Of a DNA stretch of 64,000 nucleotides, positions 55,525 to 64,000 are shown in pieces. Under the pieces are notes generated by a model, which was given only the letters and a program-made list of their open reading frames with translations, was not told the origin of the DNA and made no database searches. The DNA comes from Phycisphaerae bacterium. GTDB lineage: Bacteria; Planctomycetota; Phycisphaerae; UBA1845; PWPN01. Each line of letters opens with the position of its first letter. The stretch's first letter is position 1. The stretch is from NCBI GenBank assembly GCA_030372985.1, contig JAUCQB010000204.1, positions 1 through 64,000 on the forward strand, given 5' to 3'. The position numbers and the translations under genes were made by a program.

Positions 55525-58148
55525 CAGAGCACCCCCCAGTCATCATTCACCGTTGGCGGATTGCCGTCGGATGAGGGACCAGCATCCCCCCAAGGGTCTT
55601 CATCTGTGGCCGCGCTGACAGCGCCGACATTGACACAACCTCTGGATTGCTCGGGATTCTGAGGTTTTGTACTGTCGGCGCGTCCCGTAAGCTGAAAAAC
55701 ACGCGAGGGTCTGCCGCCTCTGGGAGTCGGGCCTTTCTCCTCCCACTCGCCATACCCCGCTGACACCAGATCATCCAGGGCTGTCTCTGCGTCTTCGGAC
55801 GTGGCGTACATCGTGGTGGATCGCTGCAACTCCCTGACCGTCAGCTTGCCCCCCTTGCGCTGGACCAATTCGACAAGTCGCCGGCGGGCTCGGTCTTCGG
55901 GTGTTTCCCCCAGGATGGCATACACTCGACGGGCTTCGGCCTTGAACCACTCGGTTGTGTCGATGGCTTGCTGCATCTGTACCGCTCCGATGTTCTCGGC
56001 ACGGTACCCGCCGCTGGCGACCTCGACGCAGGTGAACAGCAGGGCCAGCCGGGCGCAGATGCCCTTGAGCTTGGCGAAGTGTGCGGCCAGATCATCGTTC
56101 TCGATATCCGCCAGTTCCCGCACATGGGCGTCATGCCACTCCACCCACATAGCCTTGGCATCGGGGCTCATCGGGATAAGTCGCGGGCGAAGGCTGCCCG
56201 CTTCATCTTCGGCCGGAGCCAGTTCCAGCAGCCCGCGCAGAAGGTCGTACCACGATTGCGTCATGTCCTCGGATAGCTCGGCCTCGGACCACAGGGCGGG
56301 TCTATCCGGCGGGTACACCAGGAGCGCCCGGGCCAGCAACCCGGCTTCCCGCTCGGCCATGCCGAACACGCGGGCCAGCGTACCCGGTTGCATACCGCCA
56401 ATGACGGAAACCGCCGCCCGTTCCACAAAGAGCGTCCCTGTCCCGCTCTTTCGGTCGATGGTCACGGGCGCCGCGCTGTGCATCGACAGCCAGGCCGGCC
56501 GATCGGACCCCTTCCCGCCCGGAGCATATCTATCGAACGCCCCAACCCACGCGGCCAGTTCATCGCGGACCAGCAGCAGCCCAAGCGGATTGTCCTCCAA
56601 CAGACAGCCCAGCTTTTCCATCGTGATATCGCTGACAATCAAGCGCTTCTCCCGTGGGCGCTCGGGCTCTATCGGCGGGTCCGTCGGTGGTTTCTTCTGC
56701 TGTTCCCGCTTCCATGACGTCAGAGCCACGTTGTGATGCTCCAGAGCGGCCGCATAGTCGCGCATGGCTTCGGTGAACGCCGCCCGGTCGGCCTTGTACA
56801 TCTCCTGCAACGCCTGAATCACGAGCATCAGCAGGGGTGTCTTGGTCGTACCGGATCGGCCGATGAGCGCACCCCACAGGACGCAGGGTTCAACCCATCC
56901 CCGCTTGACCAGCACCGCCGCCCGGTTGCCCACGCATCCGGCGGCAACCACCAGAGCGGCCAAGGCGGCATACGCCGGAGCGGTCCCGGTCGCGTCTGAT
57001 ACGGCCTCGACGAAACCGCGCAGCCGGCCAGGGAGTCGCCTGACCGGGAACGCCCGATGTTTCTCGACTCGGGGCGCGCGTCGTCTGGGGGTCGCTGGTT
57101 TGGCCTTCGGCGTGGTTCGTTGCTGGTGGTCCGGGTCAATCTTGTTTCGCAGATCACGCCAGCCGACACCGACACAACCGTTATGCTTGCACTCAAAACC
57201 GATCAGGCCATCCCGCCGCAGAATCACGGCGGTATCGGTCCCTTGGCCGTGCTCCGCATTCATCGGGCACCCGTCCAGGATCAGCGCCGCGCCGCCGCCA
57301 GGCAGAGACTTGATCGCCTTGACGGTAACACCGTGGGCCGCCAAGTAATCGCGCAGGGTCTCGGGACTCTGATTGATGGCACCCGGGCGCCGGGATATCG
57401 CGAGCCCTTGGTGTTCCTCGACGGGTTCCGCCGCTTGTTCCAGCAGTTCACGGGACACGGGCTCGATGGTGCTCGGCACCCGGAGTATCTTTGCCATCCG
57501 GTGTGGCCGGTCGGGGGTGTTGTCACCCTTGGCCGCGGTCGTGCCGGGCAACTTGGTGATTCTCGCCGGGTTGAATACCGCCCGGTCGATCTCCACCACG
57601 TCATCGTTATAGCGTTCGGCCAGCCCCGCGAGAAACCGCCTGACGAGCCCATCATCATCGGCGGGTAAGTCCACGCGATACCACAAGTGTGCCCCGTTGC
57701 CGCTGTCGATCTCCACCGGCATCGGCCAGCCTTCGGCGTGCAGCTCGTCTGCAATCGTCTGTGCTTTAGCCAAGGCCTCATCGTGCTCGGCATCGGTCGC
57801 AGAAATGCCCGCCGGCCGTTTGGGGTCAATATCCACGAGAACCCACCGGCGCTTGATAATGTCGGTGTCGCTGGTGGTCGTTCCACTCGCTGCTTTTTGC
57901 GTCCGGTTCGCGCACCGGGCCAGTAATGCCGCATTGACTGGGTTCAGGGTAACGAAGATACCCTTGCCCCCCAGGCTGGCCGCATCCGTGGCGAGACGGC
58001 CCATGTCGTTGTAGAACCCACTGATAACCGCCGCCCGACCGCTCCCTGCCAGCCGGGCCTCGGGCACGCGGACCTCGACCACCTGCCCCGGCTCGGCAAC
58101 GATGCTCAAGGCGCGGAGAATCATCTGCGCATCGGCTCTTGCTGTCAT
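55524..58148 (-). CDS. Primase-like/DUF3987 helicase protein of the element
   Basis: An 874-aa protein. The N-terminal about 230 residues resemble a RepB/primase-polymerase-type fold ('RRWVLVDIDPKRP', 'PVEIDSGNGAHLWYRVDLP', with Asp residues positioned for metal binding). The central part is DUF3987, an AAA-like ATPase with the atypical Walker A 'GRSGTTKT' (Lys436) and 'LLLVRDELAAWVG'. The C-terminus has a winged helix-like segment ('RRRLVELVQRKGGKLTVREL'). It probably starts replication of the element. The two ends overlap flanking genes by 1 and 4 nt. Confidence 0.88.
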   Translation of the reverse strand: MTARADAQMILRALSIVAEPGQVVEVRVPEARLAGSGRAAVISGFYNDMGRLATDAASLGGKGIFVTLNPVNAALLARCANRTQKAASGTTTSDTDIIKRRWVLVDIDPKRPAGISATDAEHDEALAKAQTIADELHAEGWPMPVEIDSGNGAHLWYRVDLPADDDGLVRRFLAGLAERYNDDVVEIDRAVFNPARITKLPGTTAAKGDNTPDRPHRMAKILRVPSTIEPVSRELLEQAAEPVEEHQGLAISRRPGAINQSPETLRDYLAAHGVTVKAIKSLPGGGAALILDGCPMNAEHGQGTDTAVILRRDGLIGFECKHNGCVGVGWRDLRNKIDPDHQQRTTPKAKPATPRRRAPRVEKHRAFPVRRLPGRLRGFVEAVSDATGTAPAYAALAALVVAAGCVGNRAAVLVKRGWVEPCVLWGALIGRSGTTKTPLLMLVIQALQEMYKADRAAFTEAMRDYAAALEHHNVALTSWKREQQKKPPTDPPIEPERPREKRLIVSDITMEKLGCLLEDNPLGLLLVRDELAAWVGAFDRYAPGGKGSDRPAWLSMHSAAPVTIDRKSGTGTLFVERAAVSVIGGMQPGTLARVFGMAEREAGLLARALLVYPPDRPALWSEAELSEDMTQSWYDLLRGLLELAPAEDEAGSLRPRLIPMSPDAKAMWVEWHDAHVRELADIENDDLAAHFAKLKGICARLALLFTCVEVASGGYRAENIGAVQMQQAIDTTEWFKAEARRVYAILGETPEDRARRRLVELVQRKGGKLTVRELQRSTTMYATSEDAETALDDLVSAGYGEWEEKGPTPRGGRPSRVFQLTGRADSTKPQNPEQSRGCVNVGAVSAATDEDPWGDAGPSSDGNPPTVNDDWGVL

Positions 58149-58390
58149 CGAATCCCCTCTCTCCAGTCAATCGACGGGCTCTGAAACACTCTATCCGTGA
58201 TGACCTTGCAGATTTGGCAGAGTCGGATTGTCCCCTGCGGCATCAAACGATACACGGTCCCGGTAATGTCTTGGCCGCAGTAGCCGCATTGGCGCCAAGC
58301 CGCTTCGCGCTGTATACTTTCACTGACGACATTCTTCCCGCCCGCGTTTGCCGTCTCACCGGCGCGCGGGCTTTTTTGTTCTCGGTTCAT
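58145..58390 (-). CDS. Small zinc-finger protein
   Basis: An 81-aa protein with a CGYCG...CQIC pair (CxxC-17-CxxC, residues about 37-60), a likely zinc ribbon. ATG 58390 overlaps the previous stop as ATGA, and its own stop overlaps the primase ATG as ATGA, so all three are translationally coupled. Confidence 0.75.
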   Translation of the reverse strand: MNREQKSPRAGETANAGGKNVVSESIQREAAWRQCGYCGQDITGTVYRLMPQGTIRLCQICKVITDRVFQSPSIDWREGIR

Positions 58391-58614
58391 CGACGCCCCC
58401 CGGTCTGCCGGACGGGCTTGCAGCCATCGGCCAGCCAAGCCATCAGTTCCGACTTGCGCCACCGGCGAGCGCCAGAAAACTTGACGCCGAAAGGCATGCG
58501 CCCGGAGTCTGAATCTCTGTAAATACTGGTAATACTCCTATTCAGGAGTTCCCCGACCTCTCGAACATCAAGGAGTCGGTCATCCAATGTGGCCTTCACT
58601 TCTGCTGTCTGCAT
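58387..58614 (-). CDS. AlpA/MerR-like helix-turn-helix protein, possible excisionase
   Basis: A 75-aa protein with the HTH_17-type pattern 'LLDVREVGELLNRSITSIYRDSDSGRMPFGVK' (two motifs) and 'RRWRKSELMAWLADG'. Such proteins act as excisionases or regulators of integrase genes. It overlaps both neighbours. Confidence 0.85.
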   Translation of the reverse strand: MQTAEVKATLDDRLLDVREVGELLNRSITSIYRDSDSGRMPFGVKFSGARRWRKSELMAWLADGCKPVRQTGGRR

Positions 58615-58997
58615 TGCATAGGTCTCCGTAAGCCATCAAGTTGCGGCAAACGTTGCCGGTTCTCATCTTGCACAACCACCTGATACACCGCAGCGTCACC
58701 CTTGCGACCACCACCGCGCGAAAGCCTTACGATGAGGTTGCTAGTCTCAAGCTCGTCGATTGCGGCCCGGACGGTCCGCAAGGCAACACCGGTCAGCTTG
58801 TTTAACTCGGGCTGGCTGATAATTACCTTGCCGCCTTTTCGCCATCTCGCCTTGCGTACCATCGCCAAGTAGCACCGGAGCGCCGCCGCCCTGATATTTT
58901 TCACGGCCCCACCATCGACAAGGATGTTAGGTAATGCCGACCACTTACCGGGCTTCAGCAGGTTCCTGCTCTCGGCTTGCTGGGGCGCGTCACTCAT
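58596..58997 (-). CDS. Winged-helix DNA-binding protein
   Basis: A 133-aa protein with a winged helix in its middle ('VIISQPELNKLTGVALRTVRAAIDELETSNLIVRL' region) typical of replication-initiator or MarR-like folds in mobile elements. ATG 58997 is chosen to remove 11 unlikely residues; it overlaps the preceding stop. Confidence 0.8.
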   Translation of the reverse strand: MSDAPQQAESRNLLKPGKWSALPNILVDGGAVKNIRAAALRCYLAMVRKARWRKGGKVIISQPELNKLTGVALRTVRAAIDELETSNLIVRLSRGGGRKGDAAVYQVVVQDENRQRLPQLDGLRRPMQCRQQK

Positions 58998-59193
58998 TGG
59001 AGCCCCCAGTCTTCTGCCGGGCGCGTTCAATTAAGACCTGTTCAATGGCTCGGGCGTTAACGAGCAGACGCCGCCCGGCGCGCAGACAGGGCACGCGGCC
59101 AGCCAGGGCCTCTTCTCGCAGCCACCTCGTGGGCACGCCAAGCTGGGTGGCGGCGAGATCGATTGGCTGAAATGTTGCTTCGGTCTGAGACAT
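58990..59193 (-). CDS. HTH_17-type DNA-binding protein
   Basis: A 67-aa protein: 'IDLAATQLGVPTRWLREEALAGRVPCLRAG' followed by 'RRLLVNARAIEQVL', the excisionase/MerR-like HTH pattern. It is the second protein of this type in the element. It overlaps the winged-helix gene. Confidence 0.82.
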   Translation of the reverse strand: MSQTEATFQPIDLAATQLGVPTRWLREEALAGRVPCLRAGRRLLVNARAIEQVLIERARQKTGGSNE

Positions 59194-59277
59194 GCCCCCA
59201 AGATACAAGGCACATCAAGGGGCACCGAATTGGGGTACGAGAATCGGCTTTCTAGCGGGTCTTTTCTGAAAATCGGC

Positions 59278-60144
59278 TTATACGCCGGTTTGACCGGGTC
59301 TTACGCCGATCTTGAACACTTCACGCAGAGTCCTGTGGGCAGCGTCGCATATGCGCTTGGTGCTACATCGCTCGGCAATCTTGGCAAGGATCTTGATCGT
59401 ATCGGCCTCGGGATAGGTGAAGTCCTTCTGTCCCGGTTTTGGCAAAGTCACGTCTGCCTTCTTTGCCCAGTCGTGTACCGTGTCTGCGCTGCATTGGAGC
59501 CACTTGCGTATGGCTATTATTGAGAATGACCGTGGTGGTCTTGGAGAATTAGGTGGTGTCTTCTGCCCTGGAGTCTTCGTCTCTGCGTCATCGCTCGGAG
59601 CGGGTGGCTTGGATGATGGTCCGTTTGACACCTGATCTCGCCAGGGCTCTCTTTCATCTGCGAGCCCGGTTCGTTCGATCGTGTCTGCGGCTACTCGACA
59701 GGGGTGGTCCCAGACCGGTCGGAACACACGCTCCGAGCCGTCAGGCAAAGGCTCTTGTTTCCATTGGCTCCGATCCGGCGGATTCTCTGCCCACAAGAAC
59801 GCCAACCAACGATTGATCGGCTTACAGTCGCCCACGTTCAACGCCCTCAGAATCTCCGGCGGCAACCACTCGCCAGCCGATGCGGCCAATTCCTGGAATT
59901 TAAGCAGAGCCTTCTCGGTGGGGCCGAACAGCATGTAAACTGGTTCGCTGCCAGCTGGAACTACATATCCAATTCTCCCGCCCCAATTCTTCTCAAAGGT
60001 CGGGATCTTCGCACAAAGGGTGTCGTACTCCGCTTCTGTTGCCGCGAACAGACACAACGTATCCAGGCGCTGGTGGTTCTGGTCGGCTTGGGCCTGTCGG
60101 AAATCTCGCAGGAGAGCAGCGTAAGCATTTGATCGTTCGGACAT
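59278..60144 (-). CDS. Unknown protein with a C-terminal HTH-like region
   Basis: A 288-aa protein, no family recognised. The N-terminal about 150 residues are soluble with conserved-looking Trp/Gly motifs. A Pro/Thr/Lys linker (about 190-210) precedes a C-terminal segment 'IRKWLQCSADTVHDWAKKADVTLPKPGQ', which looks like a helix-turn-helix. The ribosome site AAAGGATAAG is of the element type (compare 54622 and 55136). Confidence 0.65.
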   Translation of the reverse strand: MSERSNAYAALLRDFRQAQADQNHQRLDTLCLFAATEAEYDTLCAKIPTFEKNWGGRIGYVVPAGSEPVYMLFGPTEKALLKFQELAASAGEWLPPEILRALNVGDCKPINRWLAFLWAENPPDRSQWKQEPLPDGSERVFRPVWDHPCRVAADTIERTGLADEREPWRDQVSNGPSSKPPAPSDDAETKTPGQKTPPNSPRPPRSFSIIAIRKWLQCSADTVHDWAKKADVTLPKPGQKDFTYPEADTIKILAKIAERCSTKRICDAAHRTLREVFKIGVRPGQTGV

Positions 60145-60373
60145 TCGCTTATCCTTTCGCTACGGGTGGCCGGTCGGCTCCCAGGCGATAAGCTTTCCCA
60201 GTCACCGACCAGCCAAGCCCGGCCGTCGCCGGGGCCCGTGACTGAAATATGTAACAGTTTGGCCGTAAAGGCAAACCGGATGGGGGGTTGGCGCTTGGTA
60301 AGCCCTATTGCCGCCTGCGCATCATCGCCAGCGAGGGCCAGGAGCATAATTACAGCGCGCCCAGATGGCCCGT
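60145..60373. other. Probable right side of the element, no gene found
   Basis: 229 bp of lower-order sequence. By eye there is no copy of the tRNA-Arg 3' end here, so the right attachment site is not located. Confidence 0.3.
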
Positions 60374-60988
60374 TTATTTCTCCAGCGCTTTCCAACTGTT
60401 GATGACTAGGTCGCGAAAAGCGAAGATCGCCTCTGCGATCCCGAGTTCTATGATTGCGCAGAAAAACAAAGCGACAGCCCGCCAGCACCCCGCGTACGCC
60501 GCGGCGGTAGCTGCCGCACTGGGGAGGCGACCATAGAGCGAGTACAGTCCCATTCCTAAACATGCCAAGGCAACAATGGCAACGACGAGACCGAGTATTC
60601 GAAATACGAACCCCATGGCCTTCAGCGTCCCGTAGCGAGGTATTGGCCGACCAGTCTCCGAGGTCCTCTCGATGGCCGCGATCCCTGCTGCCGAGCGGGG
60701 TTCCAGTGGGTTTGAAGGTTTTGGCCAGTGCAACGGCTCCTTTTCTGGTGAGCCCTGCGAAGAGGGCTGCGATATCACTGGGTGTCGCATCGCTGGTTGG
60801 CCGTCTGCCAGCGTGGCCAGAATATCATCGTCGGAAAGCTCATTCTTCCCAGGCGCGCCCGCGCCAGATTGCAGTGTGAAGGAGTGGCCACACTTGCACT
60901 TGCCCTTCAGCCCAAGCTGTTCACGGCGGACTCTGAAGTGTGCACCGCAGGAAGGACAGGACACTTCTTCCAGCATATCTTCGGACAT
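60374..60988 (-). CDS. Zinc-ribbon membrane protein
   Basis: A 204-aa protein with an N-terminal MJ0042-type ribbon ('CPSCGAHFRVRREQLGLKGKCKCG' as two CxxC knuckles), a disordered middle, and two hydrophobic segments (about 130-150 'ILGLVVAIVALACLGMGLYSL' in part, and 160-180). Proteins with this ribbon are numerous in planctomycetes. It may belong to the host rather than to the element; GAAGGAGCG precedes the ATG. Confidence 0.75.
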   Translation of the reverse strand: MSEDMLEEVSCPSCGAHFRVRREQLGLKGKCKCGHSFTLQSGAGAPGKNELSDDDILATLADGQPAMRHPVISQPSSQGSPEKEPLHWPKPSNPLEPRSAAGIAAIERTSETGRPIPRYGTLKAMGFVFRILGLVVAIVALACLGMGLYSLYGRLPSAAATAAAYAGCWRAVALFFCAIIELGIAEAIFAFRDLVINSWKALEK

Positions 60989-61091
60989 GGTCTTCGCTCC
61001 TTCTCTCGAATCGCGAGCTGCTCACAGGGACACGAAGTGAAATACAGAGTTCCAAGCTTATGCAGCTGAGCACGCTGACTTGTCGGTTACC

Positions 61092-63218
61092 CTACCGCCT
61101 TCGCTGTCCCACCGCCAGCCCGCCAAGGGCCAGGAGCAGAAGCGAGGCGGGCTCGGGAACCTGGACGACACGGAAGCCGACATTGTTGTTCTCGTCCAGC
61201 GGGAGGTAATAGAAGTTGCGTCTCGGCGCGTACAGGTCCTCGTAGCTGTTGAGGAACGAGCCGCCCCGATAGCCGCGATCCACATATTCCTCAGAAACAA
61301 TGGCTCCATTCCATTCCCACACGTTGCCGCCCTGGTCGAACGTCTTGTACGGGCTGGAGTAGGCGTAGGAGCCGGCTTCGGTCGCGTGTCCAATAGACCA
61401 GTCGTAGTTGGCCATGCCGGTGTTGATATCATTGCTGCTGGTCGGGTAGTCGTAGTAGTTTCCAGTCATGCCGTCGTTCTTGTGATATGCCGCCTTGTAC
61501 CACTCGTCCTCACTGGTCACCGCCCACTTCCAGTCGGCGTTACGCTGAATACTGCGACCATCATCGCCGTTGTAGCCGTTTAGGGTGTAGGCACCCGTCT
61601 CCGTGGTGCCCGTACTTTGTGCGCCGGTCGGCTGGCCGTTGTGAAGCCAATTGGCGAACCGGCAGGTGTCCCAGTAGCTGACGAAGTTCACCGGGCGGTT
61701 GGCATAGCCTGACGCCACGCTGTACGTGTAGTTGCCTGACGAGCCGTTGCGCTCGATCTTGCAGCCTAGTGCTTCTGACCACATTCTCGCGTTGTACAGA
61801 CCGTGAGCGTCGGTCTCGGCCACGGCGTTCAGGAACTCCGTGTACTGCCCGGCCGTCACCTCGTACTTGCCGATGTTGTACGTGTAGTCCACCGCACCGC
61901 AGATGCGGTCAGGACCGTAGCCGCCTGCGCCCTCGCCGGACAGTTCTCCCACATTCCCCGGATTGCCTACCAGGACGGTCTCCAGGCTAGTCAAACCGGC
62001 GGGCATGTTGAAGACGTCGGCCCTTGCGGATTGCGTCGACAACAGGAACGCGACCAGGACGGCCGGGATCATTGCGACACCGATCCGCCGAACACACCGC
62101 CGCATTAACGCCAATGCGCAGACAACGAGCAGCAGGGCCGAGGCTGGTTCTGGGATGCGTGCAATCCAAGCCTCGGGCTGCCCGGCAGGATTGAATCCCT
62201 CGCCGACAATCACTCGCCCGTCTGCCGAGACTGCCCAGCTATGCTCAAGCGTCCAGCCCGCAACGTCCAGGCCGTATTCCTCTGTTAGCACCTGCTTCAA
62301 GTAACGCGGGCCATGTGTATTATCCCAGATGACAGCTTGCGAATTCGGACCACGGCTCTCCCCGACGATGATGATGCCATCTTGTGACACCCCGTAGGCG
62401 TAGCTGGTTTGGTCGCCTGCGGGCATCCCCAGACCGACCATCCCCCCTTCGGGCGTCCACTTGAATGCTTCAAGATCAGTCGGGCCGTGATGGCAATAAC
62501 CAACGACTACGCCGCCATCCGCTGAAACACCGAACGCAGCGCTCTCAAGCACGGTGGTTGGCAACCAGCCGAGACCAACCGTTCCAGTGGCCTCAGTCCA
62601 GCGAAAGGCCTGCATCTCACCGGTCTCGCTGATACTGCTGAGACTGAAGCCAACAATCGTGTTGCCGTCGGCCGAGACCGCCCAACCCATGCTGGCTCGA
62701 TCCCAGCCGGGCATACTGCCTACCAGTTGTTTCCCATTTTCGGGAGTTAATTTGAAGGCTTGGCCATTACCAGTTGGCAAGTAGCTCGTGCCAACGATAA
62801 CCCGTCCATCCGGAGACACGTCATCCGCCCTACTGCCGCCACCGTTGGACAGTGATCCCAAGATCTCCATGCCCTGCTGAGGCGTCCACCTGAAAGCGTG
62901 CGTTTCGCCTGCTCCATAGACTGAGCCGATGACGACGTTGCCGTCCGCAGAGACGCCTTCAGCGTATGTGTTGGGCGCAGTCTGACTCGGGTTACTGAGC
63001 AGGGTAAACCCGCCTGCCGCGCTCCAACGGAACGAATCCTTGCCCGACGTGTACCCAACCACATAATCCCCATTGACCGAGACGTCTTCGGCTGAGGTTG
63101 CCCATTGCCCGTCGGGTAACTGCCCCAACCCTTGGAAACTCGCGACGTCTGCCGCCACCACCGTGCCCGCCAATCCGCCCACCAGAACCGTAAGGAACGT
63201 GATTACTGCGACTCGCAT
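61092..63218 (-). CDS. HAF-repeat / formylglycine-generating-enzyme-like fusion with two PEP-CTERM signals
   Basis: A 708-aa product from ATG 63218 (GGAGG 7 nt upstream) with a signal peptide. Residues about 25-350 hold seven or so HAF-type repeats ('AFRWTPQQGM', 'VSADGNVVIG', 'AFKWTPEGGM'). Residues 355-380 form a complete PEP-CTERM signal (PEPAS, hydrophobic helix, MRRCVRR). A new signal-peptide-like stretch (MIPAVLVAFLLSTQSARA) follows at 383-400, then an SUMF1/FGE-sulfatase-like domain ('YNIGKYEVTAGQYTEFLNAV', 'WDTCRFANWLHNG', 'GGNVWEWNG', 'YRGGSF') and a second PEP-CTERM at the end. It looks like two secreted proteins joined in frame. Confidence 0.85.
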   Translation of the reverse strand: MRVAVITFLTVLVGGLAGTVVAADVASFQGLGQLPDGQWATSAEDVSVNGDYVVGYTSGKDSFRWSAAGGFTLLSNPSQTAPNTYAEGVSADGNVVIGSVYGAGETHAFRWTPQQGMEILGSLSNGGGSRADDVSPDGRVIVGTSYLPTGNGQAFKLTPENGKQLVGSMPGWDRASMGWAVSADGNTIVGFSLSSISETGEMQAFRWTEATGTVGLGWLPTTVLESAAFGVSADGGVVVGYCHHGPTDLEAFKWTPEGGMVGLGMPAGDQTSYAYGVSQDGIIIVGESRGPNSQAVIWDNTHGPRYLKQVLTEEYGLDVAGWTLEHSWAVSADGRVIVGEGFNPAGQPEAWIARIPEPASALLLVVCALALMRRCVRRIGVAMIPAVLVAFLLSTQSARADVFNMPAGLTSLETVLVGNPGNVGELSGEGAGGYGPDRICGAVDYTYNIGKYEVTAGQYTEFLNAVAETDAHGLYNARMWSEALGCKIERNGSSGNYTYSVASGYANRPVNFVSYWDTCRFANWLHNGQPTGAQSTGTTETGAYTLNGYNGDDGRSIQRNADWKWAVTSEDEWYKAAYHKNDGMTGNYYDYPTSSNDINTGMANYDWSIGHATEAGSYAYSSPYKTFDQGGNVWEWNGAIVSEEYVDRGYRGGSFLNSYEDLYAPRRNFYYLPLDENNNVGFRVVQVPEPASLLLLALGGLAVGQRRR

Positions 63219-63351
63219 GACGTGTCCTCCAAGTGGGGAGCCTCTTGGCGTGCCCTCTCGGCCGTCACGCGCGGCACACAGGAAAGAGAACACGCCCCGT
63301 TGACCTTCTCTCTCTCGATTGCCGCTCTCGGCTAGACTTGCTTCTTTGCAC

Positions 63352-64000
63352 CTATCGCCGCCTCAAAATCGCCAACCCCCCAAGGGCCAGGAGCAGGAAC
63401 GTGGCGGGCTCGGGAACGTAGGCGAACGTATTTCGCAACAGCACCCTGTTCTGGGGGTCTGCAAGACCGCTGTACTCAATCACATCGCTATCCATGAGGA
63501 ACACGCCCCGACCCAAGCCGATATCGACTGTGAAAAAGGCACTACCAGGACCGTAGTCCAGAAGCGACGACATACCCGGCTGGCGCTCGACAAGACCAAA
63601 GTGACCGAACGTTGCCGAAGTCACCGTTCCGTATGGCCCTTGGGCGATCGGGTGCTGAGTGTTGGTGAGATTGTAGCTTTGCCAACCTTCTGGGGTGTCG
63701 AAGGCAGATTGATTAAAGCCCAGCGGATTTAGCACAGTGTTGTCCACGGTAAGCCAGCCATCTGGAAACGAAGGAGTATTGTTCCCGTGCTCTCCGATGA
63801 AAACCAAGCCTCCGCCCGAATTGACATGGGCCGAGATGGCTGCCACCTCAGATGACGCAAGTCCAGACATGTCGGGCCGAAGCGCTGGGATGAACACAAC
63901 GTCATTTCCCGCCAGTGATGCCTGCGTAATCTCGGTCACCGTCGTAAAAGAATGACCGTCCAACAGTAGCAGGTTATATGCTTGAGCCATCGCCCCTGAG
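63352..64000 (-). CDS. PEP-CTERM protein, 5' end beyond the window
   Basis: At least 216 codons; the frame is open to the right edge so the true start is outside. 'VVFIPALRPDMSGLASSEVAAISAHVNSGGGLVFIGEH' (two motifs) resembles the DUF4350/glutamine amidotransferase-like fold used by surface proteins. The C-terminus is a PEP-CTERM signal ('VPEPATFLLLALGGLAILRRR'). Probably an exported, exosortase-processed protein. Confidence 0.75.
   Translation of the reverse strand, partial: SGAMAQAYNLLLLDGHSFTTVTEITQASLAGNDVVFIPALRPDMSGLASSEVAAISAHVNSGGGLVFIGEHGNNTPSFPDGWLTVDNTVLNPLGFNQSAFDTPEGWQSYNLTNTQHPIAQGPYGTVTSATFGHFGLVERQPGMSSLLDYGPGSAFFTVDIGLGRGVFLMDSDVIEYSGLADPQNRVLLRNTFAYVPEPATFLLLALGGLAILRRR

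Overview
This 64 kb, GC-rich window most likely comes from a member of the Planctomycetota, probably Phycisphaerae or a relative. The basis is family content: several PEP-CTERM secreted proteins, dockerin-like tails, three Tat-exported Gfo/Idh/MocA oxidoreductases, a DUF1080/GH29/F5-8C fusion, GH38, a DUF4838 protein, and two membrane proteins with the CxxCGYNLRGL...CPECG ribbon. No rRNA is present, so this is an inference from gene families, not a phylogeny.

Layout. 1-480: minus-strand promoter, cobalamin riboswitch and terminator controlling a gene off the left edge. 424-1847: no recognisable gene. 1848-7478: HEAT-repeat exported protein, sugar isomerase-like protein, secreted zinc protease with dockerin-like repeats. 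Two related hairpin repeats (4315-4413, 7538-7630) each supply the TAG stop of a minus-strand gene. 7627-13126: ParB-like protein, a GntR-SPFH-unknown operon with an operator-like palindrome in its promoter, and an M48 membrane protease. 13446-18527: two Tat-exported oxidoreductases and PriA. 19059-28914: small membrane protein, LysE exporter, translationally coupled gpsA and nucleotidyltransferase, ribbon membrane protein, CAP lipoprotein, PduO adenosyltransferase coupled to an O-antigen-ligase/TPR protein. 29017-32974: UroD-like protein, third oxidoreductase, a scarred locus (antitoxin-like gene, broken partner, duplicated oxidoreductase tail) and tRNA-Ser(UGA).

33158-51952: DUF4838 protein with an EF-hand-type loop, SGNH hydrolase, PEP-CTERM protein, and a BlaI-M56-sensor paralogue operon in which the last gene duplicates the extracytoplasmic half of the M56 protein. 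Next come a frameshifted thioesterase that has lost its catalytic Ser and His, the divergent fucosidase fusion and alpha-mannosidase, a second ribbon membrane protein, nicotinamidase and a large exported protein of unknown function.

52106-about 60.1 kb: an integrative element in tRNA-Arg(CCG). The integrase C-terminus is read from the antisense of the tRNA. A Cro/C1-like repressor (apparently leaderless), unknown genes, a TubC_N-like protein, a primase/DUF3987 protein and four small DNA-binding or zinc proteins follow in a compact minus-strand block. The right attachment site was not found. 60374-64000: zinc-ribbon membrane protein, a HAF-repeat/formylglycine-generating-enzyme-like fusion with an internal PEP-CTERM and an internal signal peptide, and a PEP-CTERM protein cut by the window edge.

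The two most unusual items are the BlaI-M56 sensor duplication (with a possible internal translation start) and the HAF/FGE fusion.
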